Assembly: GCA_905250075.1 (NCBI GenBank)
Contig: CAJNOP010000003.1
Span: forward strand, 2,894,833-2,958,832
Length of the DNA stretch: 64,000 bases
Direction of reading: 5' to 3'
DNA from: Rotaria sp. Silwood1
Taxonomy: Eukaryota; Rotifera; Eurotatoria; Philodinida; Philodinidae
Both the position numbers and the translations under genes were made by a program. Every line of letters starts with the position of its first letter. Positions within the stretch are counted from its first letter, which is position 1. Under the pieces are notes generated by a model. The model searched no databases. It was not told where the DNA came from and saw only the letters and a program-made list of their open reading frames with translations. Of this stretch, positions 47,740 through 61,009 are shown piece after piece.

Positions 47740-49410
47740 ATGCTTCGATTCACTAATGTTGATCATAAACCAGCAAGGCTTCCACCTGTCTATGGATATC
47801 ATACTCATCCGCTACTTCCACTTCGATAAGCTCTTGATCCTGTTGTCTCTCAAATAAATCAATTAGAAAAATCTATTACAATTGCAAAGACTGAATGTCA
47901 TTTTTCTTCAGAAAATGGACTTACTCATGAAGAATCAACATCGATCTACCTATATACTATGGATTGGGGTGAACAAAGTCTCTATCGAGTACTCAACGCA
48001 GCTCTTTGTGAGAAAGACCGATTAGTATTAGTATCATGACATGGTTATATCAAATTATTTAATATTGCTTTAGTAAAACTACCTAGTCTTCAAATCATTT
48101 TATGGCGTGGTATCAATGGTGATATTAGTGAAAACTATAAAGAAAATAATGTATTAACTTGGTGATACTGCAGTTCATGCTCATCTGCAGTTAAAGACGT
48201 AAAACAATTTCTTGAAACTGTATCAACATTGTTCATGATCGAAGCGATGAATGGTAGGCATTCGACATTGTGTTCTATGCGACGCACTAGAGCGTGCGTC
48301 ATTAAACATGATACACTTGCAGCAATTGATGGATGAAAGTGAACAAGAATTAACATCATCCTTTGCAAATATGGATGTTAGTACATTAAGGAAGTCTTCA
48401 GTGGGTGAGTAACTCTTTGTGACGGGCTACGTAAAAGTTGATTGTTGCTTACTAGACTTCAAAGAAACATTGCTAAGTAACAAATCTTCGACATTTAAAA
48501 TTTGGACTGACAAAAATGGCAACAAATACGACACTACAATTCGAATATAATATGTCACCTACTTTCCACATTCAATATCAATAGAAGCTGATAAGATCTT
48601 TCATGTCATATGTGAATACCAATCGGGGTGAATGGAACAACAGAAAAAAATACGAAAAAGGCACATATCACTATGCTGATGGAAGAAAGTATAAAGGTGA
48701 TTGAGCCGATGACGAGAAAGTAGGACAAGGCGTTTTTACATGGCCTGACGGTGATCGATTCGAGAAGAAGTATTCATAAATATGTTTTCTTGATCCATTG
48801 TGGCCGTTGATATTAAAGAAAGAATAGTTGATACAACATATGAACAAATCATGGGTCTATATAAGGACGGCAAGAAGAAGGGACAAGATACATTTTATTT
48901 TGCCGACGGAAGCAAGTATACAGGTGCCTGGGTAGATGACAAGGAAACAGGCCGAGGCGTTCTTTCATGGCCCAATGGCAACCGATATGAGAAGGAAAAT
49001 TCACAAATGTCTTTGTTAATTCAAGGAGATGATCGATGTATAAGACAGAATAGTTCATACAATCTATGAACAACTCATGAGGCAGTTTAAAGACAACAAA
49101 GTGGACGGAAAATGCACATTTTATTTTGCCGATGGGAGTAAGTATTCAGATGATTTCGTCGATAACAAGAAGGCAGGCCAAGGCATTTTTACATGGCTCA
49201 GTGGCGATCGATACGAGGAAGAGTATCCACCAATGTCTTCTTCTGATTTACTATGATGTTCGATGTATAAGAAGAAATCATGGATGCAACATATTAACAA
49301 CTTATAGAACAATTCAATGATGATAGAATGAACAGAAAAGGTACGTATTACTATGCCAACAGCAAAGTTCAAAAAGGACAATGGTCAAATGGTACCTTGG
49401 ATGGGTGACT
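47740..49410 (+). pseudogene. Broken mono-ADP-ribosyltransferase gene with MORN repeats
   Basis: From the ATG at 47740 the frame resembles the bdelloid relatives of NAD:arginine ADP-ribosyltransferases. It shows the segments STSIYLYTMDWGEQSLYRVL, KLPSLQIILWRG (the R-S-E arginine region) and FMIEAMNG. In-frame stops at 47827, 48037 and 48163 and a loss of frame after about 48260 break it, and the catalytic glutamate region was not found. From about 48600 come four MORN-type units of roughly 235 bp (near 48640, 48840, 49080 and 49300) with words such as FYFADGSKYTGAWVD and GVLSWPNGNRYE; these too contain stops. The order, enzyme domain then MORN, suggests one former gene. Parts could be intronic, but the number of stops argues for decay. 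Confidence 0.65.
48635..49410 (+). repeat. Four tandem MORN-coding units, ~235 bp period
   Basis: Each unit carries the same nucleotide and peptide frame: a short helix-like part (TYEQIMGLYKDGKK in unit 2, YEQLMRQFKDNK in unit 3), then the MORN pair (TFYFADGSKY, GRGVLSWPNGNRYE and variants). Unit 4 is shortened. The long period shows the duplication unit was larger than a single 23-residue MORN motif. Confidence 0.6.
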
Positions 49411-49419
49411 TTCTTTTCA

Positions 49420-52400
49420 TTCCTTTATCACATAAGATACATGCATGTCCCAACTTTAATTCTTGTCGGTTAGAATGCGTAAAATATGTAAAAGACTAAC
49501 AAGAATGATGAATCAGGTTTTTGGCGCATATAAAATAATCAATAAATCGAAAAATTGATGTTTAAAATTCTGTTATATTCTATATGACAAAGTCAGAAGT
49601 GCTGCAATCGTGAGTCTAAAGGCCTTAAACGATCTCTGGGATGTAGTTGCATTGGAAAACAGGGTGGAGATGATGAAAAATATTCGAGTGTATGTCAGAC
49701 AATACGAGAAAGTATAGTTAATGAGAGTGTTGGTCTATAATTGAATGAGTGAGCGTGAGAACGACTGACTTGAAAGGAATTTGTTCTTTCGAACACTTTA
49801 CTACAGCCCACACCTCACAGCCACACGTACAACCACTATTACCGATCCACACTCACCTACTCTAGCTCACGAAAATATATTTGAAGTATTTAAAGTTCTT
49901 TTATTATACAAACAAAGCGATGAAAAGTAACGAGTAAGTCAAGCTGTGTGAATCTATGTTAGTTACTTCTTTCCCTTTCATTTTCTGTGTAATAAATTTG
50001 TTTAGAAATCAGGAAAAAAGGAACTTTTGCTAGGGAAATTGTCTAATCTTTTGGTCCTCAAATTTCAATTATTATGTTTACTTGTAAAAGATAAAACTAA
50101 TAAACTTACAAAATTTCGCTGCTCATCAACATGCTGAAAGATAGTCTACGGCGCAGGTTTCGCTGGTTTTATGTCATATAGTTTCGTGCACAAATATCAA
50201 CGGATGCACACTAATTTTTAACAAGACTGTTTCTATCAATCTTTGAAAATATAATAGGTCCAAAATCTATAGTTCCTCGATCGTATCCGTCAATTTGTCT
50301 TTGAATCTAGAACTTTATAACATAACAATATCAAAATCTATAAACTGGAACGATCTTTTGTGTCATGAAGAGAGAGTATTCGATTTTGGAGTTCCTTCAG
50401 TCTTTTTTGACCCAGAGTGATAGTTAGTATTTTCAAGACAGCAGTTATGCCATTTTGTAATGGAGAAAATTCTTTGATTTTAGACTACTGCACGAGATTT
50501 TATAAAAAAATCTAACGAAAACAGAACGAGAGAACAAAAACAACAACTCATTTGATATGAATCACCCATCATATGAATCTTTATGGTTAACATATAACAA
50601 GTTATGATGTTTTCACACCATAGATGTTCGAAAAGTAAATAAAAATGCAAAAAAAATGTATCCAGTCTATACAATGTATGATTTATCAATACAAATCATA
50701 TTTTATGTAGTATACTAAATAAGAAAGACTAACAAAAATTGTTAGCTCGATGAGTTAATCTATTGGTTATATATTCAACTTGAGTGATAATAAAGTAGGT
50801 ACTAATGAAGCAACTTAAGACTTATAATTTTATGGATGTAACTATGAGAATAGTATCTTATTCAAGACTAACTATAAAGATCGTATTTAATAAAAAACGA
50901 ATTAAATATTGACTAATTATTTCTTTTATATTCAATTAGATAAAGATTAAACAGAAACAAACATGTTAATAGTTATAACAAGGAACTGTGACAACTATGA
51001 CTATAATGTACATCGAAATCTACTGTGGAATTATGTACTACTATACATAAAAAACTTAATACAATAACCAAAGCCACATTGTGGATTGTTTTTGCTTTTA
51101 CTATTCAATCGAAAATTGGGTATACATGATTTCTGTAGACGACAACTGAATAGCAAATTGATTTAGGTTATTTTGCCAAAACCTTGAATAATAACAAGTA
51201 CATCATAAATAGAAAATCTAAGGCCAAGCCAAAATAAGAAAGATCTAAAGCGCCCAAGATTTCATTCAAATGTTGTAGCATTCATTAATTTTGTTTTTAT
51301 ATGTTGATTTCTTGAAAAATTAATATTGTTCTAAATTATTGTCTTGATGATTGATATAATTGACTTCAAAAAACTATAATCGTGTGATATCTCAATCTCT
51401 TAAGAATAGAGTTAAATTAATGCATTCTTCGAAAAATTTATTATGGGAGTCAAGTGAGATAATGACAATTCATGTATTAACTAACCTTTGCTTTGATTTT
51501 AGAAGATATGCTGAGTAGTGCAAATTGATAAATATTTCTTGATTTTCTTGTAGCATTTTCACTAGTTGCAAAATTATTGATATGTACACAATTGGCTTCT
51601 CTTAGTCACATGGTCCTTATACTATCATTTTTGTCGTAAGAAAATAAAAAATAATAATAAGAGAGTAATATTCACATTACAAATCTTTGGCATAAAATAC
51701 TCCTCAATTTTTCTTTCATTCTATATCGGTAAAATTTCGTTATTTTTTTTAATGCTAAGACAATCGAGTATGCATTTTACTCTTTTCGAAATTGGACTCT
51801 TGAATCAATTTAAGGAAGATCACTATAAAATCCTCGAATTCCACTATATATTTAATAGAATACTTCACAATATGGTTAGTTTTGTTTTTGTTTATAAATT
51901 TTGCTTTTCGTAATTTTCTTAATTATTCCAAGTCGAGAAAGATAAACAATAAGAAGCTCACATTACTCATTGCTTGACACTGTTAAAAATATTGATCGAC
52001 TACGAAAATAATTATATGGTATTGTGAGAAAAAAAAATAAATGGTTTCATCATTTTTTTTGTTTCATTGGAATTCGCTTTATGTTGAAATATAATTTTCA
52101 AGTATGAATTAGATATTGATGTGAAATCTTTTATACACTCTTAAGACTTGGTAAAAATATATAAAACAATTTTCTCTTCTTCCATCTGATTGAATTGAGC
52201 TCGTACCATATCAGGAAGTCTACATAACTATATTTTTTTCTTATATTTCTATTAGATAAATCTACTGCAAAATATATAGATATATTTTTAACTGTAGCTT
52301 GACACCACTTTGATAAAAACTTCATTAGCAGAACCATATTTAGTGTTATCAAGAATAATTCTGTATCTTTATTCTTTACTTAGAGTATTTAAAATACTTG

Positions 52401-54302
52401 ATTGAAAAATATTGATCAATTATTCATCGGTCTTAATTATTCTTTTATATAAATATAATTATTGTTTATTATCAATTTCGTTAACTAGTGACCTATCCAC
52501 TATGAAACAACAAATTACTTCCTTTGTCTATTTTATTCGTCTTATTTTTAGTACCATTGGGTTGTTATTTATATATTCTATTTTTATCTCAACGACGATA
52601 TCGTGTAGTATTTTCTTGTACATGTGCATGACAGCTAGTTTTACAATAGAACTAAATTAGATTTAAAAAATTGTTATTTCTGAACTGCAGACTCTTTTTT
52701 CCATCAATATTCATTTTATTTCTTTTGAAAAATATAAAATGTTTCTGATGATCATCAAGAATTTATTTGTTTTTTTTATAATGAACGACTTCAATATACA
52801 TAGAAACCTTTCATCGCATTAGTCGCAATGATTATTAATTTGAGTTTGACAACAAAAGCAACTTTCTATTGTACTCGATCGCATAGAGATCATACTGCAA
52901 CAATACTTACACTTTGAAAGATCAAATCTTCATGAAATTTTTTACCAATAATGTTTGATAATACTTTGTCTTTCATCAAAATTTACTTTTGTTTATGTTA
53001 GTATATTCTTAAGAAACATAGCGAGAGCTCATATATACATGTAAATCTTATAGTTTTTTGGTATTGATTACATTAGTATGACTTGTGTTACGAGTATATA
53101 CTCTTATTTTTAAAACTTGAAAACAGATTATTGATTCTTTGTTGACTCATGATAATTTTATATCTAAGCAACAATATCGCTTGGTCACTATCTTTCTGAA
53201 TGTGACCGAAAGTATATGTGAAGTTGAACACTCAAAACATAAATGTGACCATCAATGACATATACAAATATTTGAACAACTATTTGACTATGTTATTTTA
53301 ATCGTAATCTTAATGGATTTGTATTTTTATAACACTCGAACACTTGATATTTTCAATTAGCCAGTGGATCGTTTAATAGTTGAACAATCATGGATTACAT
53401 TATGTTCTATACTTTAGAACAAATTATTTACTTACATTCATTGTATAATGTAAGCAATAATGGATACTGTAAGTAGGACCGTCATAGGATATTAATTTAT
53501 CCAAACAATGATGACATGATTAATGTTTATTAATAAAAAACAGTTTTAGTTCTTGTAGCCGATGCTGTTCAACAGAAACTTATAATAAACCTGACTTTAT
53601 TGTAGATTTAATCGAAAATATCTTAAATCTTATATCATGTAATTAAAATAATCATCATTGTAGTTAATTCGAAACTACAATTCTTTTTTTCTTTCCTATT
53701 TATGACTTATTCTTTTAAGTAAGAATTTCTGCTGTTTATAGTCGTCATACGTTTTATTTTAATTTATTTATAAATACGTAGTCAGAATAGAAAAAAAATG
53801 AAGTATATTCAATTGTTATAAGTGTGTTCTTTTCAAAATATTTAAATAAAACATTTTTATTCAACATAAGTGTCTTGTTCCATGATAAGGTTTGTAAATT
53901 TTCTAATGATAAATTACCAATGAATTTTATTTTATTTTTTGTTTTGTTCATATATTTTCATCTAAGGTATAATTTTATTTTTAACCAAAACCAAAAAGTC
54001 TTTCAAATTGGTCTCTCATGCCAAATTCAACATGGTGATATTGAAGTATGAAATTTTATTGATATTTTGTCCTTTTCTTGTTGAAATAATTTTTGACGTA
54101 GATTTGTAAAGAAGCTACCCAAAATTGTAGATGTCAGTCATAATCGCTTCATCTTAATAATAAATTAGGGTTTCAATGAAAGAAAGAAAAACAAGACAAC
54201 ATTGAATGAATGAAATAAGATGTCCTCCTCTCTACTGTTTATATCAACAATAATGGAGACAAAAAAAAAATAATGTTGTAAACATCGTTTAATTCAATAA
54301 AT
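49420..54302. other. Intergenic, ~4.9 kb
   Basis: AT-rich. Chance frames at 50480-50689 (-), 52131-52352 (-), 52412-52660 (+) and 53754-54051 have no recognisable domain and no coding style. Nothing else seen. Confidence 0.5.
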
Positions 54303-55520
54303 ATGGCTTGGTCTTACTTAAAAAAACATTCAAGAATATTAATTCTTACTATATCATCAACGGTCGCTGTAGCAGGATGTATATGGAGAGCAATAAAACG
54401 GTATCCATCAACAATTATCATGGTTCCAACAGATGAAAATCAATTTATAATTGATGAATGTCCATCATTTAAAGAATATCGTCCAACACCATGGATATTT
54501 AATGGTCATTTTATGACAGTATTTGGTGTTATTTTTCGTCCATTACCTAATTTATTATTTCAACGTATTCTTCTTCCAGTTGATGATACTGGTGGAACAA
54601 TTGCTATTGATTGGCATACACAACCGTATGAAGGACAACCAATTTTATTAATTCTTCATGGTTTAACAGGTGGTTCTGATAATGAATATATTCGTTGGAT
54701 GACTTTATCAGCTTATTCAAATCTTAACATGTGTTGTGTAGTTGTACATGCACGGGGATGTGGTCGATCACAATTAACATCACCAAGATCATTTTGTGCT
54801 GCTGATACAAATGATTTACGTGTATCAGTTAAATATATACGTTCGATTGTTGGAAATCAAACACCTTTATTTGCTGTTGGTTATTCTCTTGGTGCTGGTA
54901 TATTAACAAAATATATTGGCGAAGAAAGTAATGCTTGTCCATTAGATGGTGCAGTTGTTTGTTGTGCTAGTTTTGATATGCATTTATCAACAGCAAACAT
55001 GGAACAACTGTTATATACATACACATATAATCGTCGTTTAACGAACAATCTCATACGATATATACGACAACATGAACATCATTTTCTTAAATCTAAATCA
55101 TTACCAAATCTTAATATGAATCAAGCATATCAATCTAAAACAATACGTGATTTTGATAAACATGTTGTTGTACCACAATATGGTTTTCGTGATGTTGAAC
55201 ATTATTATAGTGAAGCATCATCTAAGATATGGTTAAAATATATACGAACTCCAACGCTTATATTAAGTGCTATTGATGATCCAATATGTCCGATAGATGG
55301 TTTACCTGTTGAGGATGTTTTAAATAATCCATATTTAATTGCGATTAAAACATTAGAAGGTGGTCATGTTAGTTATTTACAAGGCTGGTGGCCACGAACA
55401 TATTCTTATGATAATGTTGTGGTTGTTGATTATATTAAAGCAAGACTTAAACAAATGAATTATCAATGGGAACAAAGAAATCATGATCAAAAATTAATTG
55501 ATATTCATTTGATATCATAA
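54303..55520 (+). CDS. ABHD3: ABHD1/ABHD3-type alpha/beta hydrolase, 405 aa
   Basis: Single-exon frame from ATG to TAA. A hydrophobic segment at residues 11-28 (RILILTISSTVAVAGCIW) is likely a signal anchor. Next come the family motifs NGHFMTVFG (near 67-75), ILLILHGLTGGSDNEYI (114-130, oxyanion region) and ARGCGRSQL (150-158). The nucleophile elbow is GYSLGAGIL with Ser about 195; the acid is in SAIDDPICP (Asp about 325 or 326) and the histidine in LEGGHVSYLQGWW (about 355), so the triad is complete. Members (ABHD1/2/3, yeast EMB8-like, bacterial YheT) are membrane-bound lipases or esterases; ABHD3 cleaves medium-chain phosphatidylcholines. ABHD1 is an equal alternative. The lack of introns is unusual here and could reflect retroposition. 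Confidence 0.88.
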   Translation: MAWSYLKKHSRILILTISSTVAVAGCIWRAIKRYPSTIIMVPTDENQFIIDECPSFKEYRPTPWIFNGHFMTVFGVIFRPLPNLLFQRILLPVDDTGGTIAIDWHTQPYEGQPILLILHGLTGGSDNEYIRWMTLSAYSNLNMCCVVVHARGCGRSQLTSPRSFCAADTNDLRVSVKYIRSIVGNQTPLFAVGYSLGAGILTKYIGEESNACPLDGAVVCCASFDMHLSTANMEQLLYTYTYNRRLTNNLIRYIRQHEHHFLKSKSLPNLNMNQAYQSKTIRDFDKHVVVPQYGFRDVEHYYSEASSKIWLKYIRTPTLILSAIDDPICPIDGLPVEDVLNNPYLIAIKTLEGGHVSYLQGWWPRTYSYDNVVVVDYIKARLKQMNYQWEQRNHDQKLIDIHLIS

Positions 55521-56018
55521 TAACAAATTTTTATATTTTAAAAAATCTTTTTTGTTTATTCTATATTTATTTAATTGTATATTTCTAGGAAATCAGCAAT
55601 AATATACAAAAAAAAAAGAAAAAGAAAGAAGGCATTTCCATATGATATAATAATCATATATGATTGGAAAAAAAGATAACACATATTGTAGATGAATAGT
55701 AAAACACGTAGTTAAAGAAATTAATTTCAATTTCATTTTTCGCTTTAAGCATTAAATAGCTAGTCTCAACGAGATTCAAACATCCTGATATTTGCATATA
55801 TGATCTTACGGTAAATAATAAAATATATATACAACTAAGAAATAAACAACAACAACAACAACAGTAAATTTAATAAATGTTTTGATTTTCGTGATTGGAC
55901 ATAGAAAGAAAAGAAAACAAAGAGAAGCTAATTGAGCAAACAAAAACGAAAAAAGAGAAGAAAAGAAAAGCATGGGGTACATTGAGTTTATATATGTATA
56001 TATTCCTCTATTTTCTGT
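55521..56018. other. Convergent 3' spacer
   Basis: Between two genes that converge. A- and GA-rich, with CAA repeats near 55847-55864. No gene. Confidence 0.5.
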
Positions 56019-57035
56019 TTAATAGCAACTATCTTCACTAGTCCTTGAAGTAAGTGATACTTGAGAATTTGCATGTTCTTTTCTAGCAAAATTTTCTTCT
56101 TCAGCACGTCGTCTTATTTCTTTTTCATATAAATTTGAATTAGAACCATGTAAAAGACCACGTTCTTCTTCTTCAGCACGTCGTTCTTGCCGTCGAATAC
56201 TTTGTTCTACTGATGAAACCGATGAACGATGTGGTAATATATTACTACCACTGTTATTTGTTGATTTTATATAACGTGGTGTTATAGGTTTTAAATCTAA
56301 ATCATGTAAATCATCATCTTTTTCTGCTTCAACAGCTCGTTCATCAGGATTCATAACTGAATCTGTTGTTGTTATATATGTTGGAGTTGGTGAACGTTGA
56401 TTAATTGATATTTGTTGTGATGGTGATGAAACTAATGAACCACGTAATGTATCAATTGATGTATCATCAGCCATTGGTGATAATGGTAGTGCATTAGGTG
56501 AATTATTTTTATTAATTTTTTGTTCTAGCATTGAACCAAGTGAAAATGTACTGCTAATGTTATCACTTACAGGTATTCCATTTGCAGTTATAGAATTATT
56601 ATTTGTTAAAGGATTTATTCCACCATTTAGTGACAGCAAAGCAATGCTTTCATCTTTATTTTTATGTTGATCCACAATAAAATCAGGAAGATTTTTTAAA
56701 CGTTTTTCTTCTCGTTTTTCCCAACTTTTTCGTTTTATACATTTTAATATGAAAATAAGAAATAATATGGATATAACACATAAGGCTATTAAAAGAAATA
56801 AACCAATTAGAAAAATGTATTTATATTGTAGAAGATAAGATAATGGAGTAAATAAATCATTAATAGGAACTGATGATGAATTTAGTAATAATGTACTGTT
56901 TGTTGTTACAATTGTTGTTGTTAGAGGTATAGGATATAGCGAAGATGCGGTACGTGTTCGATTCCTTTTTCGATTTCGACGCTGATAAATACGTCGAGTT
57001 GACGTATTTGTTGACGACAAATCGATACTATTCAT
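56019..57035 (-). CDS. Single-pass membrane protein with disordered tail, 338 aa
   Basis: Single-exon frame from ATG to TAG. There is no cleavable signal; the N-terminal 70 residues are Arg-rich (QRRNRKRNRTRT) then Ser/Thr/Asn rich with N-glycosylation sequons. A strong transmembrane helix spans about residues 72-98 (YIFLIGLFLLIALCVISILF) and is followed by KCIKRKSWEKREEKR, so the long C-terminus should be cytosolic. The tail is Ser/Asn/Pro rich and ends with two related charged helices (RRQERRAEEEERGLL and RRRAEEENFARKEH), an apparent internal repeat. I do not recognise a family. The codon style and intact frame make it a real gene. Confidence 0.75.
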   Translation of the reverse strand: MNSIDLSSTNTSTRRIYQRRNRKRNRTRTASSLYPIPLTTTIVTTNSTLLLNSSSVPINDLFTPLSYLLQYKYIFLIGLFLLIALCVISILFLIFILKCIKRKSWEKREEKRLKNLPDFIVDQHKNKDESIALLSLNGGINPLTNNNSITANGIPVSDNISSTFSLGSMLEQKINKNNSPNALPLSPMADDTSIDTLRGSLVSSPSQQISINQRSPTPTYITTTDSVMNPDERAVEAEKDDDLHDLDLKPITPRYIKSTNNSGSNILPHRSSVSSVEQSIRRQERRAEEEERGLLHGSNSNLYEKEIRRRAEEENFARKEHANSQVSLTSRTSEDSCY

Positions 57036-59768
57036 ATTTTATGATTCATCTAAAAATCAATAAATAAATTTTAATATGTTTGATAAAAATAGAGTATGCA
57101 TATATATATGTGATAAACTCAACTATCATTAGCCAGCTTATCAATTTGTTTATCTATCAAGTTGTCTGTCTGACTGTTGTATTGATTAGCTAGTCATACA
57201 TACCTATATATTGCTTGGGGAGGAGAGAGTAATTATATTATATGATGCGTATAGAATGGAGTTAAAAAAACAACAAATAATATATATTACGTGTTTGTAA
57301 AGAATTCAAAGGGCAAGGAAACTTGAGAATATATTTCATCGAGTATTTCTATTTTCTCATTCTCTTAGGTATCAATGCACAATATGAATATAATACAGAT
57401 AGACAATGAAGATCATATTTCAGCATCACCATCTTGATCACTGATAGTCCTTTTTTTCTTTGTTCGGATACTATAAAAAGAAATAAACACACAATATAGC
57501 ATTATATGGATGGAACAACGAAATCGGTTTAAACAGTAACCAAAACTTTAATCATCATCATCATCATTGATTCTATTTCATTATCATCAAGTGATAATAT
57601 TAAATTACCTTTCTAATTAATGACATCATTGCGTCCTGAACGCTATTCAAGAATTTCTATTAGAAATTCATTATGATTTTCTAAATCAGTGAAATCTAAT
57701 TATTTTATCATTAACAATATTATCATTAAATAATGAAATTTGTTCGTAAAACTTCACTATGTAAAATTTTAATTATTAATGATGCATGATCATTATTTAA
57801 TTTTAAAAAATTTGTTTCGAAGTGTTTTCTCACTGAAATATTTATCAATAATTTTACACACTTGAAATATCTTCATATTCACTATGACCTTGAATAAATT
57901 AAAAAGAAAAAAAAATATTTAAAATCAAAAGAAAAAAAAACTAATTACCATTAGTAGGCGTTTTTCAATAGTGTTCAAACTTCCAAAACAGTAAATTTCC
58001 CTTATAAAATATCCAAGTTCACAATATAATTCTATAGAAATAGTATATCAATTGGAAAATTCGGAAATTACCATTAAAGCTATGGAACTTCCGAAATACA
58101 TCACTTTCCAGAAAACTTCAAGAAATTTTTGAAATATATTATCTGAATATACATGATTAGTGATATGATGAAAAGAAGAGTCTCTCGCTCGAATTAGTAG
58201 AAATTTATCAGTAATTTTCAAAATATTCCTTATGTCACAGGATAGGATTTTCATTTTAGCATATGATCTATGATGATATAATGCACTCAGAGTAATTTCA
58301 AAATTTCTCGATAATTCTCCTAGGAGTTTTAGGTTTTTATTTTCAATGGATTATGATACTACAATGTAAATTACTACAGAGAAAAAAATTTGCTTTCGGC
58401 GGAAATCTGAACATACCTCACATTTTTAATGACCTTGTTTTATTGATTTAAATCTTTGAGCATGCATTTTTTCAACGTAATTTTTATATAATTTTTTTAA
58501 ATGATTTAATTCTATATCAATGTAATTAAGTTTATAATTTCGATAGATTTTCTTTGTAAAATAATAATCGTTTGTCATTCAACAAATTGTGTAGTTTTCA
58601 TTCATTTTGTTTTGAATAGATGTTCCATCATAATACAAACCAAAGCCTGGTATACTACATTCGTTTATGTTACAAATATTTGATATGATAAACAGTACGA
58701 AAGAAAAACAAACATGCTAATGAATAATAAGACACAATGAATCAAATACTTGTTACTTTACGAACTGTCATTGGATCAGACCAACCATTTTTAAAGCTTA
58801 TTGTTTAGATATTACAGTTGATTGGCACTATCAACTAGTGTCATCTATAGATGTTGTAATTTCAAAGAAATTAATTACCAAAATGTATAAGATTGATGTC
58901 TTCGATCTGTATGTATTGCGTGGCATCAACTATTTCTAATAAATTTAATGTATTATAATGAATTCTGATAGATCTTTTCTGCTACATCAATTACAATTTT
59001 CTTTTTTTTTTTTTACAAATGATTTTGCCTGAAGAGATAGGGTTATTCTTTCGGAAGTGTATGAGAGTTGACATTCATTTCATCCGAAGTACATCAAACT
59101 TTCAGATGTAATATAGCTCAATGCTCTGATGCGATATATTATGTTCAAAAAATTTTTAAAATGATGCCTTGATGGCTTCTGATTTTTGATTGTAGAAGGT
59201 CTCATAACTAACATTCGGTCTCTAGAATTTTCTTATTTTAAATAATACGATAGTGAGACTTTGAGAACAGATATTAGTCAATAACATAGTCATTTTATGT
59301 ACTAAAATTTTTTTTTTCTCCTATTTTTCTTGTGGATAGAAAAGTTGTACAAAAAACTCGATTTTTTTTAATCATCAGTATTATATGTGTTAGAATCGTC
59401 TTTGCACGTTCTTTCCAACTATCGAATTTTTATAGGTGTAAAACACCAGAGTTGATTATTGAGAGCAAGGCTTCGAATGGAATTCGAAAACAAAATGTTT
59501 TCGTACACTTTGTTTAATTTAGTAAAATGCATGTGTACACTTAGCTTTCACGAGCAAAGGGTAGCAAAGTGTATAGATTGAAGTTTGTCATATAATCTAG
59601 AAAAAATAAACTTGTTCATTTTTATATCTGTTCAGAAATATAAAACAACTGTGCAAGATTAAATAAACAACGCATATACATATAATTATTACTTAATCTA
59701 ACATTAGTAAGAAGATACTTGCGAAAAAAATGTACATATGAACATTCTACTTTAGCAAAAATTAATCA

Positions 59769-59995
59769 AAAGTTTGATCTTCATCTTCTTCATGATGCAT
59801 ATCTACATGATCATCACAGAACCATATTGAATCAATATTTATACCAAATTTGATTCTACAATAATTATCTTCATTAGAACTTCTAATGAAGATAATGATG
59901 AACCACATTCTGATTCTACTGAAGACGAAGATGAATCACGTTCTGTTACTGAAACTCCATTTTTACTAAACTATTCAAGTAATGTTACTTGAGTT
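59769..59995. repeat. Palindrome joining two acidic coding-like fragments
   Basis: Around 59867-59899 a perfect 16 bp inverted repeat (attatcttcattagaa and its complement, one base between) sits at the centre. Leftward on the minus strand a frame reads NEDNYCRIKFGINIDSIWF, then CDDHVDMHHEEDEDQTFD and TAA. Rightward on the plus strand a frame reads NEDNDEPHSDSTEDEDESRS and ends TGA at about 59992. The two sides agree only in the palindrome. They look like ends of acidic proteins brought head to head. Confidence 0.45.
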
Positions 59996-61009
59996 TTACT
60001 CATCGGAAACAAAAAAGAATAAAAAGTTTCATTCTTGATGTAATGAAAATATTGAATTAACAAACAATCTATCTGTGTATCTTGAAAAAAGAAAAGAAAA
60101 AAAAAGAATGTGATCAGAAAAAAAGAAAAAGAAAGATTAAACGATAGTACAATTCTTCAAAAGAGGTCGTATTGTACATTTTATTCATCACTGACATTAA
60201 TATGAGGTTATATCTAAACAAATTTTTCGATAAAAAACAAAACTGTTGATTTCGTAAACACAGTGTATTCAGTACACGCTGCTTTTATCAACAGTATGTA
60301 AAATAGCATGTATTTTGCATTTAGTAAGGGTTTCGTACATTTTGATTCTGCAATGTACACTTGCTATTCGGAACCTTGATTGCGAGCCGATCTTGATTTT
60401 TACCTGAACATCTTAACTTTGTATTGAGAAAGCTGAGAATGACAGTGAGAAGAATAGTAATTATTAATAATCTATTCATACAAATTTGTCAAAAAAAGAA
60501 ATGATATTTCAGCATTAGACAAGCAGTGTTACCATTGATAATTTTTTTTAGAAGAAATGCCACTAACTTTTTTTGCAAAAATTTTAAGTTTCCTGGTCAC
60601 TCTTGTAATAGCCTGTTAAAGAGTCCTAATATGAAATTTTCCACTCACTACACTCCCTAATGTTCTCACCAGAGAATTCAGAAGTTCAGCTAGAAATTAA
60701 ACTCAACTTTCAAAATTTTGTCATATTCAGCGACCGGCTTCAGCTTGACATCCTTGAAAACTTCATATATAGATAGAACGACCAAAGATGATTCTAACAC
60801 ATATGATACTGATAAATAAATTATGTTCATCATGTGAGACATTAGATAAGTATCTGCTTCCGAAGTCTCAGTCTTCTTTCATTTAAAAAAAAATTCTAGA
60901 CATCGAATTGCGCATGGATTGCCTAATGCGAGTTCGAATATAAATGATACTTCAACTGCGTAAAATCACTTGGATAAACGGAGAAAAAAATATTAACAAC
61001 CCTAAGTAT

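Noticed and set aside
52412..52660. Possible small membrane protein
   Set aside because: Ile/Ser/Leu-rich frames are common by chance in this AT-rich DNA; no homology, splice or poly(A) support.
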